Part shown: piece by piece, positions 25,946-35,429 of the stretch | Numbering within the stretch: the first letter of the stretch is position 1 | Layout of the letters: each line of letters opens with the position of its first letter | Notes under the pieces: generated by a model | Told to the model about the DNA's origin: nothing | Database searches by the model: none | The model's input: the letters and a program-made list of their open reading frames with translations, nothing else | NCBI GenBank assembly: GCA_031277685.1 | Contig: JAITLV010000064.1 | Span: 1 to 64,000, forward strand | Direction of reading: 5' to 3' | Length of the DNA: 64,000 bases | DNA from: Sphingobacterium sp. | Lineage (GTDB): Bacteria > Bacteroidota > Bacteroidia > Sphingobacteriales > Sphingobacteriaceae | Program-made: the position numbers and the translations under genes

Positions 25946-26368
25946 ATGAAAATAGGAATTACTTTCGGTGTGTTTGACCTGTTACACGCTGGACATATTA
26001 TGATGTTAGAAGAGGCAAAAAGACATTGCGATTATCTGATTGTGGGATTGAATACAGATCCTTCGGAAGTATTTCCAGAAAAAGCTAAGCCTACACAGAC
26101 CATTGTTGAGCGTTATATCCAATTAGAAGGATGTCGCTATGTCGATGAGATTATACCCTATGAAACAGAGCAAGATCTTATCGATATGATCAAAGCTTTG
26201 CCGATCCAAATGCGTATTATAGGTGAGGAATATCGCGATACGGATTTTTCGGGCCGTTTATATTGTGTTGAGGAAAATATCGAAATCTATTACAACAAAC
26301 GTACACACCGGTTTTCCAGTTCGGGCTTGCGCAAGGTTGTTGCAGATAAAGAATCAGAAAAAAAATAA
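25946..26368 (+). CDS. Cytidylyltransferase-like protein, copy 2 (TagD-type)
   Basis: A 140-residue paralogue of the preceding gene, with FGVFDLLHAGHIMML at the N-terminus and the same HRFSSSGLRK block near the end. It lacks the seven-residue N-terminal extension and the C-terminal tail of copy 1. Differences cluster at residues facing the second substrate (for example CEEKGIELYFNSRD versus CVEENIEIYYNKRT), so the two may use different alcohols or form a heterodimer. It ends 6 bases before the mannose-1-phosphate guanylyltransferase gene. Confidence 0.87.
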   Translation: MKIGITFGVFDLLHAGHIMMLEEAKRHCDYLIVGLNTDPSEVFPEKAKPTQTIVERYIQLEGCRYVDEIIPYETEQDLIDMIKALPIQMRIIGEEYRDTDFSGRLYCVEENIEIYYNKRTHRFSSSGLRKVVADKESEKK

Positions 26369-26374
26369 TTAGTA

Positions 26375-27373
26375 ATGAGCAATATTATCCATGTGGTGCT
26401 GACAGGTGGGGTGGGTAGCCGCCTTTGGCCTTTATCACGTAAGAGCTATCCCAAACAATATCTTTCTCTGTTCAAAGAGGGATCTTTGTTTGAAATGACG
26501 ATTAAACGGAATCAATCGTTGTGTGCTCAGGTTATTGTGGTTGGCAACTGTGATAACCATGTCCTAAGTCGTGAGGTAATGGAAAACAATAAAGTGGACT
26601 ATATCGATATTGTCGAAGCGACACCACGCAATACGGCTGCGGCAATTGCCTTTGCAGCTTTTGCGGCGCAACCCGATGATATCCTTATTGTTACTCCGTC
26701 AGACCATGTTATTGTGGGAGATGAAGCTTATGCAAAAGCCATTAAAGCCGGAATTGAAAAAGCAAATAAAGGCTATATTGTTACTTTCGGGATCCAACCA
26801 ACTCGACCAGAAACAGGATATGGCTACATTGAGTATAAAGAAGATAAGGTTCTTTCTTTCCGGGAGAAGCCAAATCAGGATACCGCTGAAGATTTTATTG
26901 AGCGTGGCAATTTTCTTTGGAATTCGGGGATGTTCTGTTTTCGTGCAGATACTTTCCTGAGCGAATTACAGAATTTCGAACCAAAGGTATATGCAACTGC
27001 ATTTAATGCCTGGCAGCATAGACAGGATGGAGAACTTGATTTAACTCTTTCCAAAGAGATTCCATCTATTTCCATTGATTATGCCGTGATGGAGCGTTCT
27101 AAGAAGATCCGGGTGGTTGCAACAAGTTTCCAATGGTCGGATCTCGGGTCTTTCGAATCTATGTATGATTACCTGAAACAGACCGGCCATCCTGTGGATG
27201 AAAATGGTAATATGGTCATCGGTACGGATGTTTACACCGCATTTGTTGGTTTAAAAGATAGTATACTTGTGCATACCAAAGATGCTATTCTTGTGCTGCA
27301 GAAAGAAAAATCGCAGGACGTCAAAAAAATATATAATACATTAGAACGCCATCAGTCCAAACTGATTGACTAG
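26375..27373 (+). CDS. manC: Mannose-1-phosphate guanylyltransferase
   Basis: A 332-residue enzyme making GDP-mannose from mannose 1-phosphate and GTP. The signature GGVGSRLWPLSRKSYPKQYL (residues 9-28) is the ManC/RfbM nucleotide-binding block, with VTPSDHVI near 108, FREKPN near 172 and NFLWNSGMF near 188. It lacks the C-terminal isomerase domain of bifunctional AlgA-type proteins. It supplies GDP-mannose, or a GDP-sugar derived from it, for locus 1. It is last in a three-gene unit closed by a terminator. Confidence 0.92.
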   Translation: MSNIIHVVLTGGVGSRLWPLSRKSYPKQYLSLFKEGSLFEMTIKRNQSLCAQVIVVGNCDNHVLSREVMENNKVDYIDIVEATPRNTAAAIAFAAFAAQPDDILIVTPSDHVIVGDEAYAKAIKAGIEKANKGYIVTFGIQPTRPETGYGYIEYKEDKVLSFREKPNQDTAEDFIERGNFLWNSGMFCFRADTFLSELQNFEPKVYATAFNAWQHRQDGELDLTLSKEIPSISIDYAVMERSKKIRVVATSFQWSDLGSFESMYDYLKQTGHPVDENGNMVIGTDVYTAFVGLKDSILVHTKDAILVLQKEKSQDVKKIYNTLERHQSKLID

Positions 27374-27377
27374 ACTG

Positions 27378-27419
27378 ACAAGAGGGGGATTATAATATAG
27401 TCACCCCCCCCTTGTTTTT
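27378..27419 (+). terminator. Terminator after the mannose-1-phosphate guanylyltransferase gene
   Basis: ACAAG-A-GGGGG (27378-27388) faces a run of eight C followed by TTGT (27404-27415), giving a stem with one bulge and a T-rich tail. Confidence 0.7.
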
Positions 27420-27634
27420 ATATTGTCCTTTTTATTAAAACCTATACCCTAAGGTACTTTGTTGACAAAAAGTTAATCTTCATAGTCGCCTGTTTGAGAG
27501 TTTATTCTCAAATGTCCCCTATTTGTCCCTAGCCTATTTAATGATGAATTAATAGTAATATCAGATATTTGGCTAGTGTTTAATAGTGCCGATGTGCAAC
27601 ACGTAGTCATTTAATTTTAACCAACATATTTAAT

Positions 27635-28108
27635 ATGATGACCATAGCCATACTTATTTTTTTGTTTCTTGGAGGGTATTTTTTCTGGCGGAAAAAGCAG
27701 CTGGAACAACGGTTTACCAAAAGTGTCGGAATGACTGTCAGCTATATGTTCCAGGAACGTCCAGGGCAGTATAGCGGTGATAGAAATGCCAGGAGCGGTG
27801 TGTTTGTTTTTAAAGCTGAGCGCAACAATGACCGGCTCAAGAATATTGTTATTCGAAAAGTAAAACCGTTACATTCCGCTCTGGATGTCAATCTTGAGCA
27901 GATTTTAGTGATTCCGTTCGAAAGGAAGGATCATACAAAATCGGATGTTTCTGTTCGCTTTAAGATTAACAGACGCAGTGCAAAGATCGATGACTTAACA
28001 GGCGGCCGTGTAAGTATTTCCGGTGTGCTTAATTTTGAAGAAAGAGGACCCGAATCTTTTACTGCCACTTTACCGATTATGGAGGTCTATTCCGAACAGC
28101 GCGTTTGA
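27635..28108 (+). CDS. Membrane-anchored protein of unknown function
   Basis: A 157-residue protein with a single N-terminal membrane helix (residues 2-17) followed by basic residues and a soluble beta-rich domain. No family was recognised. It sits alone between the guanylyltransferase terminator and the flippase unit, in the same direction. The soluble part contains several basic-acidic strand pairs and no cysteine. A role in the polysaccharide system is only suggested by position. Confidence 0.7.
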   Translation: MMTIAILIFLFLGGYFFWRKKQLEQRFTKSVGMTVSYMFQERPGQYSGDRNARSGVFVFKAERNNDRLKNIVIRKVKPLHSALDVNLEQILVIPFERKDHTKSDVSVRFKINRRSAKIDDLTGGRVSISGVLNFEERGPESFTATLPIMEVYSEQRV

Positions 28109-28185
28109 CCATCGGACGACAACCTCCTTATATGTTAAGTAAGTTCTATTCGGCTACTGTAATAGCGGTAAGTGTAATAAAGTAG

Positions 28186-28193
28186 TATATTTG
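28186..28193 (+). promoter_or_regulatory. -7 box of the small-ORF/flippase unit
   Basis: TATATTTG matches TAnnTTTG. Transcription should start near 28200, about 9 bases before the ATG of the 45-residue ORF, which supports that ORF being translated. Confidence 0.55.
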
Positions 28194-28208
28194 TCAATAA
28201 ATTATAAC

Positions 28209-28346
28209 ATGAATATATTAAGTTTTAACGCATATATCGAAAGTGAAAATTTTTGCCTGAATCGCTTAAAAGAGCTTCTGAGTGACGTAAGTGCTGCACG
28301 TAAAGAACGGTTTGTTAATTTAAAGCAGCAAACAGATTTGATATGA
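28209..28346 (+). CDS. 45-residue small protein overlapping the flippase gene
   Basis: ATG 28209 opens 45 codons ending TGA 28344-28346, overlapping the flippase ATG (28343) as ATGA. The product starts MNILSFNAYIESENFCLNRL and continues as a mostly helical, charged peptide ending QQTDLI. An exact -7 box lies 16 bases upstream. The overlap and promoter spacing argue for a real gene, perhaps a translational coupler or regulator of the flippase. No family recognised. Confidence 0.5.
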   Translation: MNILSFNAYIESENFCLNRLKELLSDVSAARKERFVNLKQQTDLI

Positions 28347-29857
28347 GATCTACTGTTTTAAATATATTATCCAATTATGGGAATAAATTATGGGGTGTAT
28401 TGTCTATTTATCTGTTTGTTCCATTATATATCCAATTGTTAGGTGTTGAAGCGTATGGCATCATTAGTTTCTATACTGTGGTATTAAGTATTATTAGTTT
28501 GGCTGATCTGGGCTTATCTTCAGCTGTAATTAAAGAGTTTTCGACCTCTTCCCCCGATAGCTATAAATACAGCGTTTTTCGATTAATTGAAAAAAAATAC
28601 TTCCTTATATGTGGGGCAGTATTATCGGGGCTTTTACTGACGTCTCATTTGGTTGCCATAAGTTGGCTACAGACGGATAAATTTTCGAATGAGGAGTTAA
28701 CGAAATATATTATACTTATTTCTTTTGGTGTGGTTTTTCAGTTATGTTCCTCCCTTTATTATGGAGCATTATTCGGGCTGGGATATCAGGCTAAAGCTAA
28801 TATGTATCAATTTTTCTGGGCGCTGTTGAGATCGGGTTTCGTTGTTGTGATTCTTAAATATTTTTCCAATAATCTATATACATATTTTTACTGGCAAATT
28901 ATCTGTAATCTTGCTTACATCATTATTTTGCGGTACAATCTGTTGGCTTATTTCAAAGCTAAGATGGAAGTGCTGTTTATGGAATTTTCGAAATTACCAA
29001 AGCATGTCTTGGTTTATATTGGAGGAATGAGCCTGATTTCCATCATTTCAGCAGTGAATACCCAGATAGATAAAATATTGATAAGCTCATTATTTACATT
29101 AAAAGTGTTTGGTTATTACACACTAGCGTCTTCGCTAGCGCAGTCCCCGACATTATTGGGCATGCCCTTAGCAACTTCCTTATTCCCTACATTTGTTAAA
29201 CTGGCTGTAGACGGTGATAGCGAGCGACTGAAAAGCTTGTTTCCCATATCAAATTATGTTTTAAATGTGCTGGTTTTTATTGTGTCCCTATCCTTGTATA
29301 TCTACATCGCTGATCTGTTTAAATTGTGGTTGGGAAACCGAATTGAATCGGAATATTTGCATGATATGGAATTTCTGTCCCGAACGTTAATTGTGGGTAC
29401 GGTCTTCTTATCCATGCAATTGCTCTTTTACTATGCCCTTTTAGCTTTCGGTAAAACAAAATATACGGTTTACCAAGGAATAGTTCAAATTACTTTAGGA
29501 GTGCCATTATTATATTATTTTATCGCTACGATGGGCTTTAGGGGAGCAGGTTATTCATGGGTTATTATCAATATGGGAGCATATATTTATCTTTTCTTTC
29601 CATTAAAAAAGCAATTTGATTACGGCGCCCTTAGCTTGCTTGTTTATTATACGCTGGTTCCTTTTGTGATATGTTTGGTAACATTTGTTCTCCTTTATTT
29701 GGTTTATGTCAATATGCTAAATATAAACTGTATGTATTATATCGTTTTTTCATCATTTTTATCCGTGTTTTTTTGTACCGTATATCTGTTTAAACTACGT
29801 CATATACCTTTTGGGCTTTCAGGCTTGAAAATAGCACTCGCTGATTTTAGAAATTAA
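28343..29857 (+). CDS. Polysaccharide flippase (Wzx), locus 1
   Basis: A 504-residue membrane protein with about 14 hydrophobic segments, typical of the polysaccharide biosynthesis/Wzx branch of the MOP superfamily. The N-terminus NILSNYGNKLWGVLSIYLFVPLY and LGVEAYGIISF are characteristic. It should move the lipid-linked repeat across the inner membrane, probably for locus 1. A second flippase (32880) belongs to a different subfamily. Confidence 0.88.
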   Translation: MRSTVLNILSNYGNKLWGVLSIYLFVPLYIQLLGVEAYGIISFYTVVLSIISLADLGLSSAVIKEFSTSSPDSYKYSVFRLIEKKYFLICGAVLSGLLLTSHLVAISWLQTDKFSNEELTKYIILISFGVVFQLCSSLYYGALFGLGYQAKANMYQFFWALLRSGFVVVILKYFSNNLYTYFYWQIICNLAYIIILRYNLLAYFKAKMEVLFMEFSKLPKHVLVYIGGMSLISIISAVNTQIDKILISSLFTLKVFGYYTLASSLAQSPTLLGMPLATSLFPTFVKLAVDGDSERLKSLFPISNYVLNVLVFIVSLSLYIYIADLFKLWLGNRIESEYLHDMEFLSRTLIVGTVFLSMQLLFYYALLAFGKTKYTVYQGIVQITLGVPLLYYFIATMGFRGAGYSWVIINMGAYIYLFFPLKKQFDYGALSLLVYYTLVPFVICLVTFVLLYLVYVNMLNINCMYYIVFSSFLSVFFCTVYLFKLRHIPFGLSGLKIALADFRN

Positions 29858-29968
29858 AACCTTTCGTGTTCCACGTGGATTTTTTAACGATAATATGGAC
29901 TAAGTGTATGTTGTTTAAGGACTTGTCACCACTAATTGCAGCTCTATTGTTAGCTAACAATTTGTTAA

Positions 29969-30000
29969 TTTGCAGGAATCATTTACTTTGAGTACTTTTG
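29969..30000 (+). promoter_or_regulatory. Promoter at the head of polysaccharide locus 2
   Basis: TTTG at 29969-29972, a 20-base spacer and TACTTTTG at 29993-30000 match the Bacteroidota consensus. The transcript would begin near 30006, so a TTG start at 29998 is excluded and ATG 30022 is used for the first gene. Confidence 0.75.
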
Positions 30001-30021
30001 TTACTCATTAATACTAAACCG

Positions 30022-30540
30022 ATGTTGGATTCGTTAATTACTTCTAAGACCCGGCTTAAACTATTGATCAAGTTTTTTGTCTCTGCAAGCAATCAGGGAC
30101 ATTTGCGTGGTCTTGCCGATGAGTTTCAGGAGTCGACCAATGCGATTCGCAAAGAGCTCAACCAGCTTTCAGAAGCAGGGTATTTAGAAAAGAATACATT
30201 GAAAAACAAAATTCTATACCGAGCCAATACTTCTCATTCCTTATTTAAGCCACTTCAAAGATTAATTCATACCTATCTGGGTATTGATGAAATTGTGGAA
30301 TATATTCTACAGAAATCCGGAGATATTCAGGAAGTTGGCCTATTGGGCAATTATGCTGCAGGAATAGATTCTGGAGAAATAGATGTGTTAATTTTAGGTG
30401 AAAATATAAATCAGGCATATTTATTGCAGTTAGCGGACAAGGTTGGGAAAAAGTTGACAAAGAAAGTAAATCTTTCCTTTGAAAAGCCTACAGAAGAACA
30501 ATGTTATATAAGCTTGTATTCAAATAATTCTACTATATAA
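30022..30540 (+). CDS. Winged-helix protein with a nucleotidyltransferase-like domain (candidate regulator)
   Basis: About 172 residues. Residues 8-70 form an ArsR/MarR-like winged helix (GLADEFQESTNAIRKELNQL as recognition region). Residues 100-130 resemble the minimal nucleotidyltransferase motif: GNYAAGIDSGEIDVLILG, where the usual S-D-x-D is S-G-E-I-D. The first acidic metal ligand is therefore changed and catalysis is doubtful. It is the first gene of the locus 2 transcript, 14 bases before the epimerase gene, and proteins of this kind commonly head capsule operons in Bacteroidota. Likely role: transcriptional control of the operon; target and signal are unknown. Confidence 0.8.
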   Translation: MLDSLITSKTRLKLLIKFFVSASNQGHLRGLADEFQESTNAIRKELNQLSEAGYLEKNTLKNKILYRANTSHSLFKPLQRLIHTYLGIDEIVEYILQKSGDIQEVGLLGNYAAGIDSGEIDVLILGENINQAYLLQLADKVGKKLTKKVNLSFEKPTEEQCYISLYSNNSTI

Positions 30541-30554
30541 TTACTTTCAATACG

Positions 30555-31523
30555 ATGAGTAAAATATTAATTACTGGCGGGGCTGGATTTATAGGATCTA
30601 ATCTCGTAGAACATTTTTTAGGTAAAGGGCATCAGGTTGTTGTCTTGGATAACTTTGCAACCGGGCATCGCCATAATATTGAGCAGCATAGCGATAATGT
30701 GGACTTTACTTTAATTGAAGGCGATATCCGTAACAATGCGGATTGCCAAAAAGCAGTTGCGGGTGTCGACTATGTTTTACATCAAGCAGCACTTGGGTCT
30801 GTACCTCGTTCGATTAAAGATCCGCAGACCTCCAATGAGGTCAATGTAACCGGATTTTTAAATATGTTGGTCGCTGCGCGTGATGCTGGAGTGAAACGTT
30901 TTATATATGCAGCCTCTTCGTCGACTTATGGCGATTCAGAAAACCTACCAAAAGTAGAAGATATTATCGGTAAGCCATTATCACCTTATGCCATTACCAA
31001 ATATGTCAATGAGTTGTACGCAGATATCTTTTCAAAAACCTATGGTTTAGAGACTATTGGTCTACGTTATTTTAATGTATTTGGCCGTCGCCAAGATCCA
31101 AATGGAGCTTATGCCGCTGTTATTCCATTATTTGTCAAGAAGTTTATGGAGCATGAAAGCCCTGTGATCAATGGTACAGGAGATTATTCACGTGACTTTA
31201 CCTACATTGACAATGTGATTCAAATGAACGAGCGAGCGATGACAACGGATAATGTTGCTGCTGTTAATACGGTTTACAATACTGCCGTTGGCGATCGTAC
31301 TACGCTAAATCAATTGGTGGGGTATCTAAAGGAATTCTTGACCGAATATGATGCCAATATAGCGCAAGTAGAAATAATACATGGACCTAACAGACAAGGT
31401 GACATTCCGCATTCTTTAGCTTCAATTGATAAAGCGCGTCAATTATTGGGCTATGAGCCTACGCACGTTATACGTGAAGGATTGAAAGAGGCTGTGAAGT
31501 GGTATTGGGATAATTTAAAATAG
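30555..31523 (+). CDS. UDP-N-acetylhexosamine 4-epimerase, TviC/WbpP type
   Basis: A 322-residue extended SDR. NAD is bound at GGAGFIGSN (residues 7-15). The active site has SSSTYG near residues 120-125 and the YAITK motif near 147. The run LPKVEDIIGKPLSPYAITKY and LRYFNVFGRRQDPNGAYAAV are hallmarks of WbpP/TviC. It interconverts UDP-GlcNAc and UDP-GalNAc or the corresponding uronic acids. With the next gene it makes UDP-GalNAcA. Confidence 0.92.
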   Translation: MSKILITGGAGFIGSNLVEHFLGKGHQVVVLDNFATGHRHNIEQHSDNVDFTLIEGDIRNNADCQKAVAGVDYVLHQAALGSVPRSIKDPQTSNEVNVTGFLNMLVAARDAGVKRFIYAASSSTYGDSENLPKVEDIIGKPLSPYAITKYVNELYADIFSKTYGLETIGLRYFNVFGRRQDPNGAYAAVIPLFVKKFMEHESPVINGTGDYSRDFTYIDNVIQMNERAMTTDNVAAVNTVYNTAVGDRTTLNQLVGYLKEFLTEYDANIAQVEIIHGPNRQGDIPHSLASIDKARQLLGYEPTHVIREGLKEAVKWYWDNLK

Positions 31524-31562
31524 AAAAATTAATCATTGTAAATATTAAATAGCATATAAAAA

Positions 31563-32843
31563 ATGAAAAAAATAGCTGTAATAGGATTAGGTTATGTTGG
31601 CCTTCCATTGGCAAGACTGTTCGCAACCAAATTTCCGGTATTAGGATTTGATATCAATCAGAAGCGTATTGATGAATTGCGTTCGGGTAAAGATCTAACT
31701 TTAGAAGTGGAAGATGATATTCTCCAAGCTGCATTGGTTAATGAGAACCCATTTACAACAAACACAAACGGTTTATACTGTTCGAACCAACTAGCAGATA
31801 TTGAAGAAGCTAATTTTTATGTAGTTACCGTACCTACTCCAGTTGATAAAAATAATCGTCCTGACTTAACACCGTTATATAAAGCGTCAGAAACTGTAGG
31901 GAAAGTCCTAAAAAAAGGAGATATTGTAGTTTATGAATCAACAGTATATCCTGGTGTTACGGAAGAAGAATGCATTCCTGTCTTAGAGAGAGTTTCAGGT
32001 CTGAAGTTCAATGAAGATTTCTTTGCTGGATATTCACCAGAGCGTATCAATCCAGGAGATAAGCAACATACCGTAGAGAAAATTTTAAAGGTGACTTCTG
32101 GTTCAACCCCAGAGATTGGTGAGGAGGTGGATGCTGTCTACAAGGAAGTAATTACTGCGGGTACGCACCTAGCTCCATGTATTAAAGTTGCTGAAGCGGC
32201 TAAGGTAATCGAAAATTCACAGCGTGATATTAATATTGCATTTGTCAATGAGTTGGCTAAGATCTTTAATATTTTAAACATTGATACCCACGCTGTATTG
32301 GAAGCTGCTGGTACCAAATGGAATTTCTTACCTTTCAAACCGGGATTAGTAGGAGGTCACTGTATTGGTGTAGATCCCTATTATTTAGCGCAGAAAGCCC
32401 AGGAACATGGCTACCATCCGGAAATAATCTTGGCTGGTCGTCGTTTAAATGATTCGATGGGCGAATATGTGGCTTCACAAGTGGTGAAGACAATGATAAA
32501 AAAAGGAATCAATGTAAATGGTGCTGAGGTTTTGATGCTGGGAGTGACATTTAAAGAGAATTGTCCTGATGTGCGTAATACGAAAATTGTAGATGTAATT
32601 CGTGCGTTAGAAGATTATGGCGTTAAAATGACGACATATGATCCTTGGGCTAATCCTGCGGAAGTTAAGCATGAATATGGAATTGAAAGTATTGTCAAAT
32701 TACCTGAAGCCAAATTTGATGCTATTATATTAGGAGTGGCGCACAAGGAGTTCCAAAATGTAGATCTTGATGCTTATAAAAAGCAAAATGGAGTAATTTA
32801 TGATGTCAAAGGTATATTAATAGCCTCTGACTCAAGGTTGTAA
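31563..32843 (+). CDS. UDP-N-acetylhexosamine 6-dehydrogenase, TviB/WbpO type
   Basis: A 426-residue nucleotide-sugar dehydrogenase. The NAD-binding start is [16 protein letters not shown], the central domain has the [18 protein letters not shown] block, and the catalytic cysteine is in [12 protein letters not shown] near residue 262. Length and motifs fit the TviB/WbpO group, which oxidises C6 of UDP-GlcNAc or UDP-GalNAc twice to the uronic acid. It follows the epimerase by 39 bases, the usual tviB/tviC pairing. Confidence 0.92.
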   Translation: MKKIAVIGLGYVGLPLARLFATKFPVLGFDINQKRIDELRSGKDLTLEVEDDILQAALVNENPFTTNTNGLYCSNQLADIEEANFYVVTVPTPVDKNNRPDLTPLYKASETVGKVLKKGDIVVYESTVYPGVTEEECIPVLERVSGLKFNEDFFAGYSPERINPGDKQHTVEKILKVTSGSTPEIGEEVDAVYKEVITAGTHLAPCIKVAEAAKVIENSQRDINIAFVNELAKIFNILNIDTHAVLEAAGTKWNFLPFKPGLVGGHCIGVDPYYLAQKAQEHGYHPEIILAGRRLNDSMGEYVASQVVKTMIKKGINVNGAEVLMLGVTFKENCPDVRNTKIVDVIRALEDYGVKMTTYDPWANPAEVKHEYGIESIVKLPEAKFDAIILGVAHKEFQNVDLDAYKKQNGVIYDVKGILIASDSRL

Positions 32844-32879
32844 TGAGGATTTAGGGATACTTTTACTCGGTATTTAAAA

Positions 32880-34313
32880 ATGGGATTTGTTTCACAGGCC
32901 AAAAAGGGAGTCGTTTGGACCTTTCTGCAGCAATTTAGTATACAGCTTATAAATTTTGTTGTTCAAATAGTTTTGGCTAGAATTTTAGTGCCGTCTGACT
33001 TTGGCCTAATTGCTATGATAACGATTTTTATAGCGATTGGCCAAAGCCTTAGCGATAGTGGAATGACCTCTTCGCTTATCAGAAATAATGAAAATACAGA
33101 GGGAGATTATGGAACTGTTTTTATAACTAATCTCGGAGTGAGTATTATAGTATATTGTATTGTCTATTTGATAGCTCCATTGGTTGCTTTGTTTTATAAA
33201 CAAGAAATATTAACACAGCTCCTTAGGGTGTTTGGCTTGGTTTTTATTTTTTCATCATTTTATGTGGTGCAATTAGCCAAATTTACAAAAGAGCTGAACT
33301 TCAAATCACAGTTTACATATCAAGTTCCATCTGTAGTTATAGGTGCTATAACGGGAATAGTTATGGCAAAGCAAGGGTATGGGGTTTGGAGTCTTGTAGG
33401 TTTAAACTTAGCCCAAGCTAGTTCTTTTGGATTAATTCTTTGGATTTTTTATAAATGGAAGCCTAAATGGAATTTTGATAAAAAGGTTTTTCGTAATCAT
33501 TTTGATTATGGATATAAGTTAACCTTGTCTGGTCTACTTAATACCATTTATTTAAACCTATATCGGATTTTGATAGGGAAAAAATTTTCACCAGCAAGTG
33601 TGGGATTTTTTACTCAGGCTGATAGCTTGCGCCTATTTCCTGTTAACCAATTATCTGCTGTTTTGAATAAAGTAACATTTCCTTTGTTCGCAAGTATACA
33701 AAATGACGATGTCAAGTTGAGGGAGGCATATAAATCTGCATTAAGATTAGTTTTATCTCTTACATCTGCAATGATGCTCATTCTTGTTTTAATCGCTGAG
33801 CCATTATTTCGAATGGTTTATGGCGATAAGTGGTTGCCTTCAGTCCCATACTTTCAAATTCTTTGTATTGCTTCTATTTTTCTACCAATTGGAACATATA
33901 ATCTTAATATTCTAAAGGTGAAAGGGCGTAGTGATTTATTCCTTAAAGTTGAGATTATAAAAAAAATAATTGGTGTAGTTTCTTTGATAATTTGTATCCC
34001 ATTCGGAATTACCGCTATAGTTTGGTCGTTATGTTTGACCAATATATTTTTTGCTTATTTAAATGGATATTTTAGTGGAAAGTTTATTGATTATTCAGTT
34101 ATAGAGCAATTGAAAAATAGCTTAAGTATAATCTTAATTTCAACTATTCCATACATTATAATTCAACTAATTATACATTATAATTATATTGCTCTGCAAG
34201 ATAGTATTAGTATCATATTACAAGGGGGAATGTATGTTTTAATTTACCTTCCGTTAGTTTTTTTATTTAATAAACCCTTAATGCGCGATATAAAATTAGT
34301 TTTAAAACGATGA
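32880..34313 (+). CDS. Lipopolysaccharide/teichoic-type flippase (WzxC subfamily), locus 2
   Basis: A 477-residue MOP-superfamily membrane protein of the WzxC/MurJ-like type, starting AKKGVVWTFLQQFSIQLINFVVQIVLARIL and with LVPSDFGLIAM, the usual first-loop motif. About 14 hydrophobic segments. It differs from the flippase at 28343, so each locus appears to have its own. It overlaps the pyruvyltransferase gene by 4 bases. The visible drop in GC content begins about here. Confidence 0.88.
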   Translation: MGFVSQAKKGVVWTFLQQFSIQLINFVVQIVLARILVPSDFGLIAMITIFIAIGQSLSDSGMTSSLIRNNENTEGDYGTVFITNLGVSIIVYCIVYLIAPLVALFYKQEILTQLLRVFGLVFIFSSFYVVQLAKFTKELNFKSQFTYQVPSVVIGAITGIVMAKQGYGVWSLVGLNLAQASSFGLILWIFYKWKPKWNFDKKVFRNHFDYGYKLTLSGLLNTIYLNLYRILIGKKFSPASVGFFTQADSLRLFPVNQLSAVLNKVTFPLFASIQNDDVKLREAYKSALRLVLSLTSAMMLILVLIAEPLFRMVYGDKWLPSVPYFQILCIASIFLPIGTYNLNILKVKGRSDLFLKVEIIKKIIGVVSLIICIPFGITAIVWSLCLTNIFFAYLNGYFSGKFIDYSVIEQLKNSLSIILISTIPYIIIQLIIHYNYIALQDSISIILQGGMYVLIYLPLVFLFNKPLMRDIKLVLKR

Positions 34314-35428
34314 TCAAGTCTAATATTATTTTTACGGGTTTCTATGGTCAAATGAATACAGGGGACGATGCTTTTGTAGAAGTAGCTTCTTGGGGAGCAA
34401 AATACTTATGGAATAAAAGTAACAATCGTTTCCTAGCCAAAAAAGATATGCTCCCTAATACGATAGTTCAAGCTAAGGGATATCCGTTCTCAATAAGTAA
34501 AACTTATGGGTTACAATCGGAGCTCTTATTAAACAACACGAATGCATTTGTGTTTGCTGGCGGGTCAACTATCCACAGTAGATTAGGAGAAGATAGCATT
34601 AGGATGAAAGCTATGCGCAGGAAGTTAGCCGGTAAATTACCACAATTAGGTGCAATCGGTGTCTCTATAGGACCATTTAAAACTTCAGAAGATGAGGTTG
34701 CTGTCGAAGCTTATCTTAAAAATATGGACTTCTTAGCTGTAAGAGACCAGACATCTTTTGATTATGTGAATAGTCTAAATTTGCCATATCAGCCTGTTAA
34801 TGCGTTTGATTTAGCGGCTCTTCTTCCAGATATTTATAACTATAATAAACTTGAGAGATCCGTAGGATCTAAAAAAGTAATTGGTATTAGTGTCTGCCCC
34901 TATGAGTCGATACAAAAAGGGCTTGATCCAAATCTTGATAAAAAGCGGAATGACATGTATCTTGAATTATTTAGAGAATTAGATACGTTAGACGATATCC
35001 ACTTTCGATTTTATGTAATTAATGGTAATGAGAATATTGGGGATAGAAAGCTAACTATGGAGCTGGTATCTAAATTATCACCTAGGAGTTATGACTTAGT
35101 GGAGTATTCAAGAGATACACAATCAGTTTGGAAATCCATTGCAAATTGTGATTTTGTAATTTCAACAAGATTGCATGCTGCAATATTTGCATGTTTTGCT
35201 GAGACACCTTTTATGCTAAATGAATATCATAGAAAATGTTCAGATTTTTTAGATAATATTGCTTATGATGATGATTACAGGTTATATAATTCTGAATATC
35301 TTGTGAAAGATAAAGCTATACAAATATTGGAGATAATAAATTCTAAAACTAAATATAAAGTGCCAACAAGTATTGATCTTATGAAAGAAAGAGCAAAATT
35401 AAATTTCACAAAAATTGATCTTCATTAA
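34310..35428 (+). CDS. Polysaccharide pyruvyl transferase family protein
   Basis: A 372-residue member of the PS_pyruv_trans family. Visible blocks are GFYGQMNTGDDAF at the N-terminus, FVFAGGSTIHSRLGED near residue 82, and VISTRLHAAIFACFAETPFM near residue 283, the conserved S-x-R-x-H region. These enzymes add ketal-linked pyruvate to a sugar from phosphoenolpyruvate, giving a negative charge, though some members are bacillithiol-like or other transferases. It overlaps its upstream neighbour by 4 bases and is followed at 1 base by a GT2 gene. Confidence 0.85.
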   Translation: MIKSNIIFTGFYGQMNTGDDAFVEVASWGAKYLWNKSNNRFLAKKDMLPNTIVQAKGYPFSISKTYGLQSELLLNNTNAFVFAGGSTIHSRLGEDSIRMKAMRRKLAGKLPQLGAIGVSIGPFKTSEDEVAVEAYLKNMDFLAVRDQTSFDYVNSLNLPYQPVNAFDLAALLPDIYNYNKLERSVGSKKVIGISVCPYESIQKGLDPNLDKKRNDMYLELFRELDTLDDIHFRFYVINGNENIGDRKLTMELVSKLSPRSYDLVEYSRDTQSVWKSIANCDFVISTRLHAAIFACFAETPFMLNEYHRKCSDFLDNIAYDDDYRLYNSEYLVKDKAIQILEIINSKTKYKVPTSIDLMKERAKLNFTKIDLH

Positions 35429-35429
35429 T

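Noticed and set aside
28209..28346. Small ORF as a transposase N-terminal fragment
   Set aside because: A vague resemblance was considered, but the promoter and coupled overlap with the flippase fit a small gene better.
29873..29890. Palindrome TCCACGTGGA followed by T residues as terminator of the flippase gene
   Set aside because: The stem has no room for a loop in a hairpin and the alternative CGTG/CACG stem is only 4 bp.
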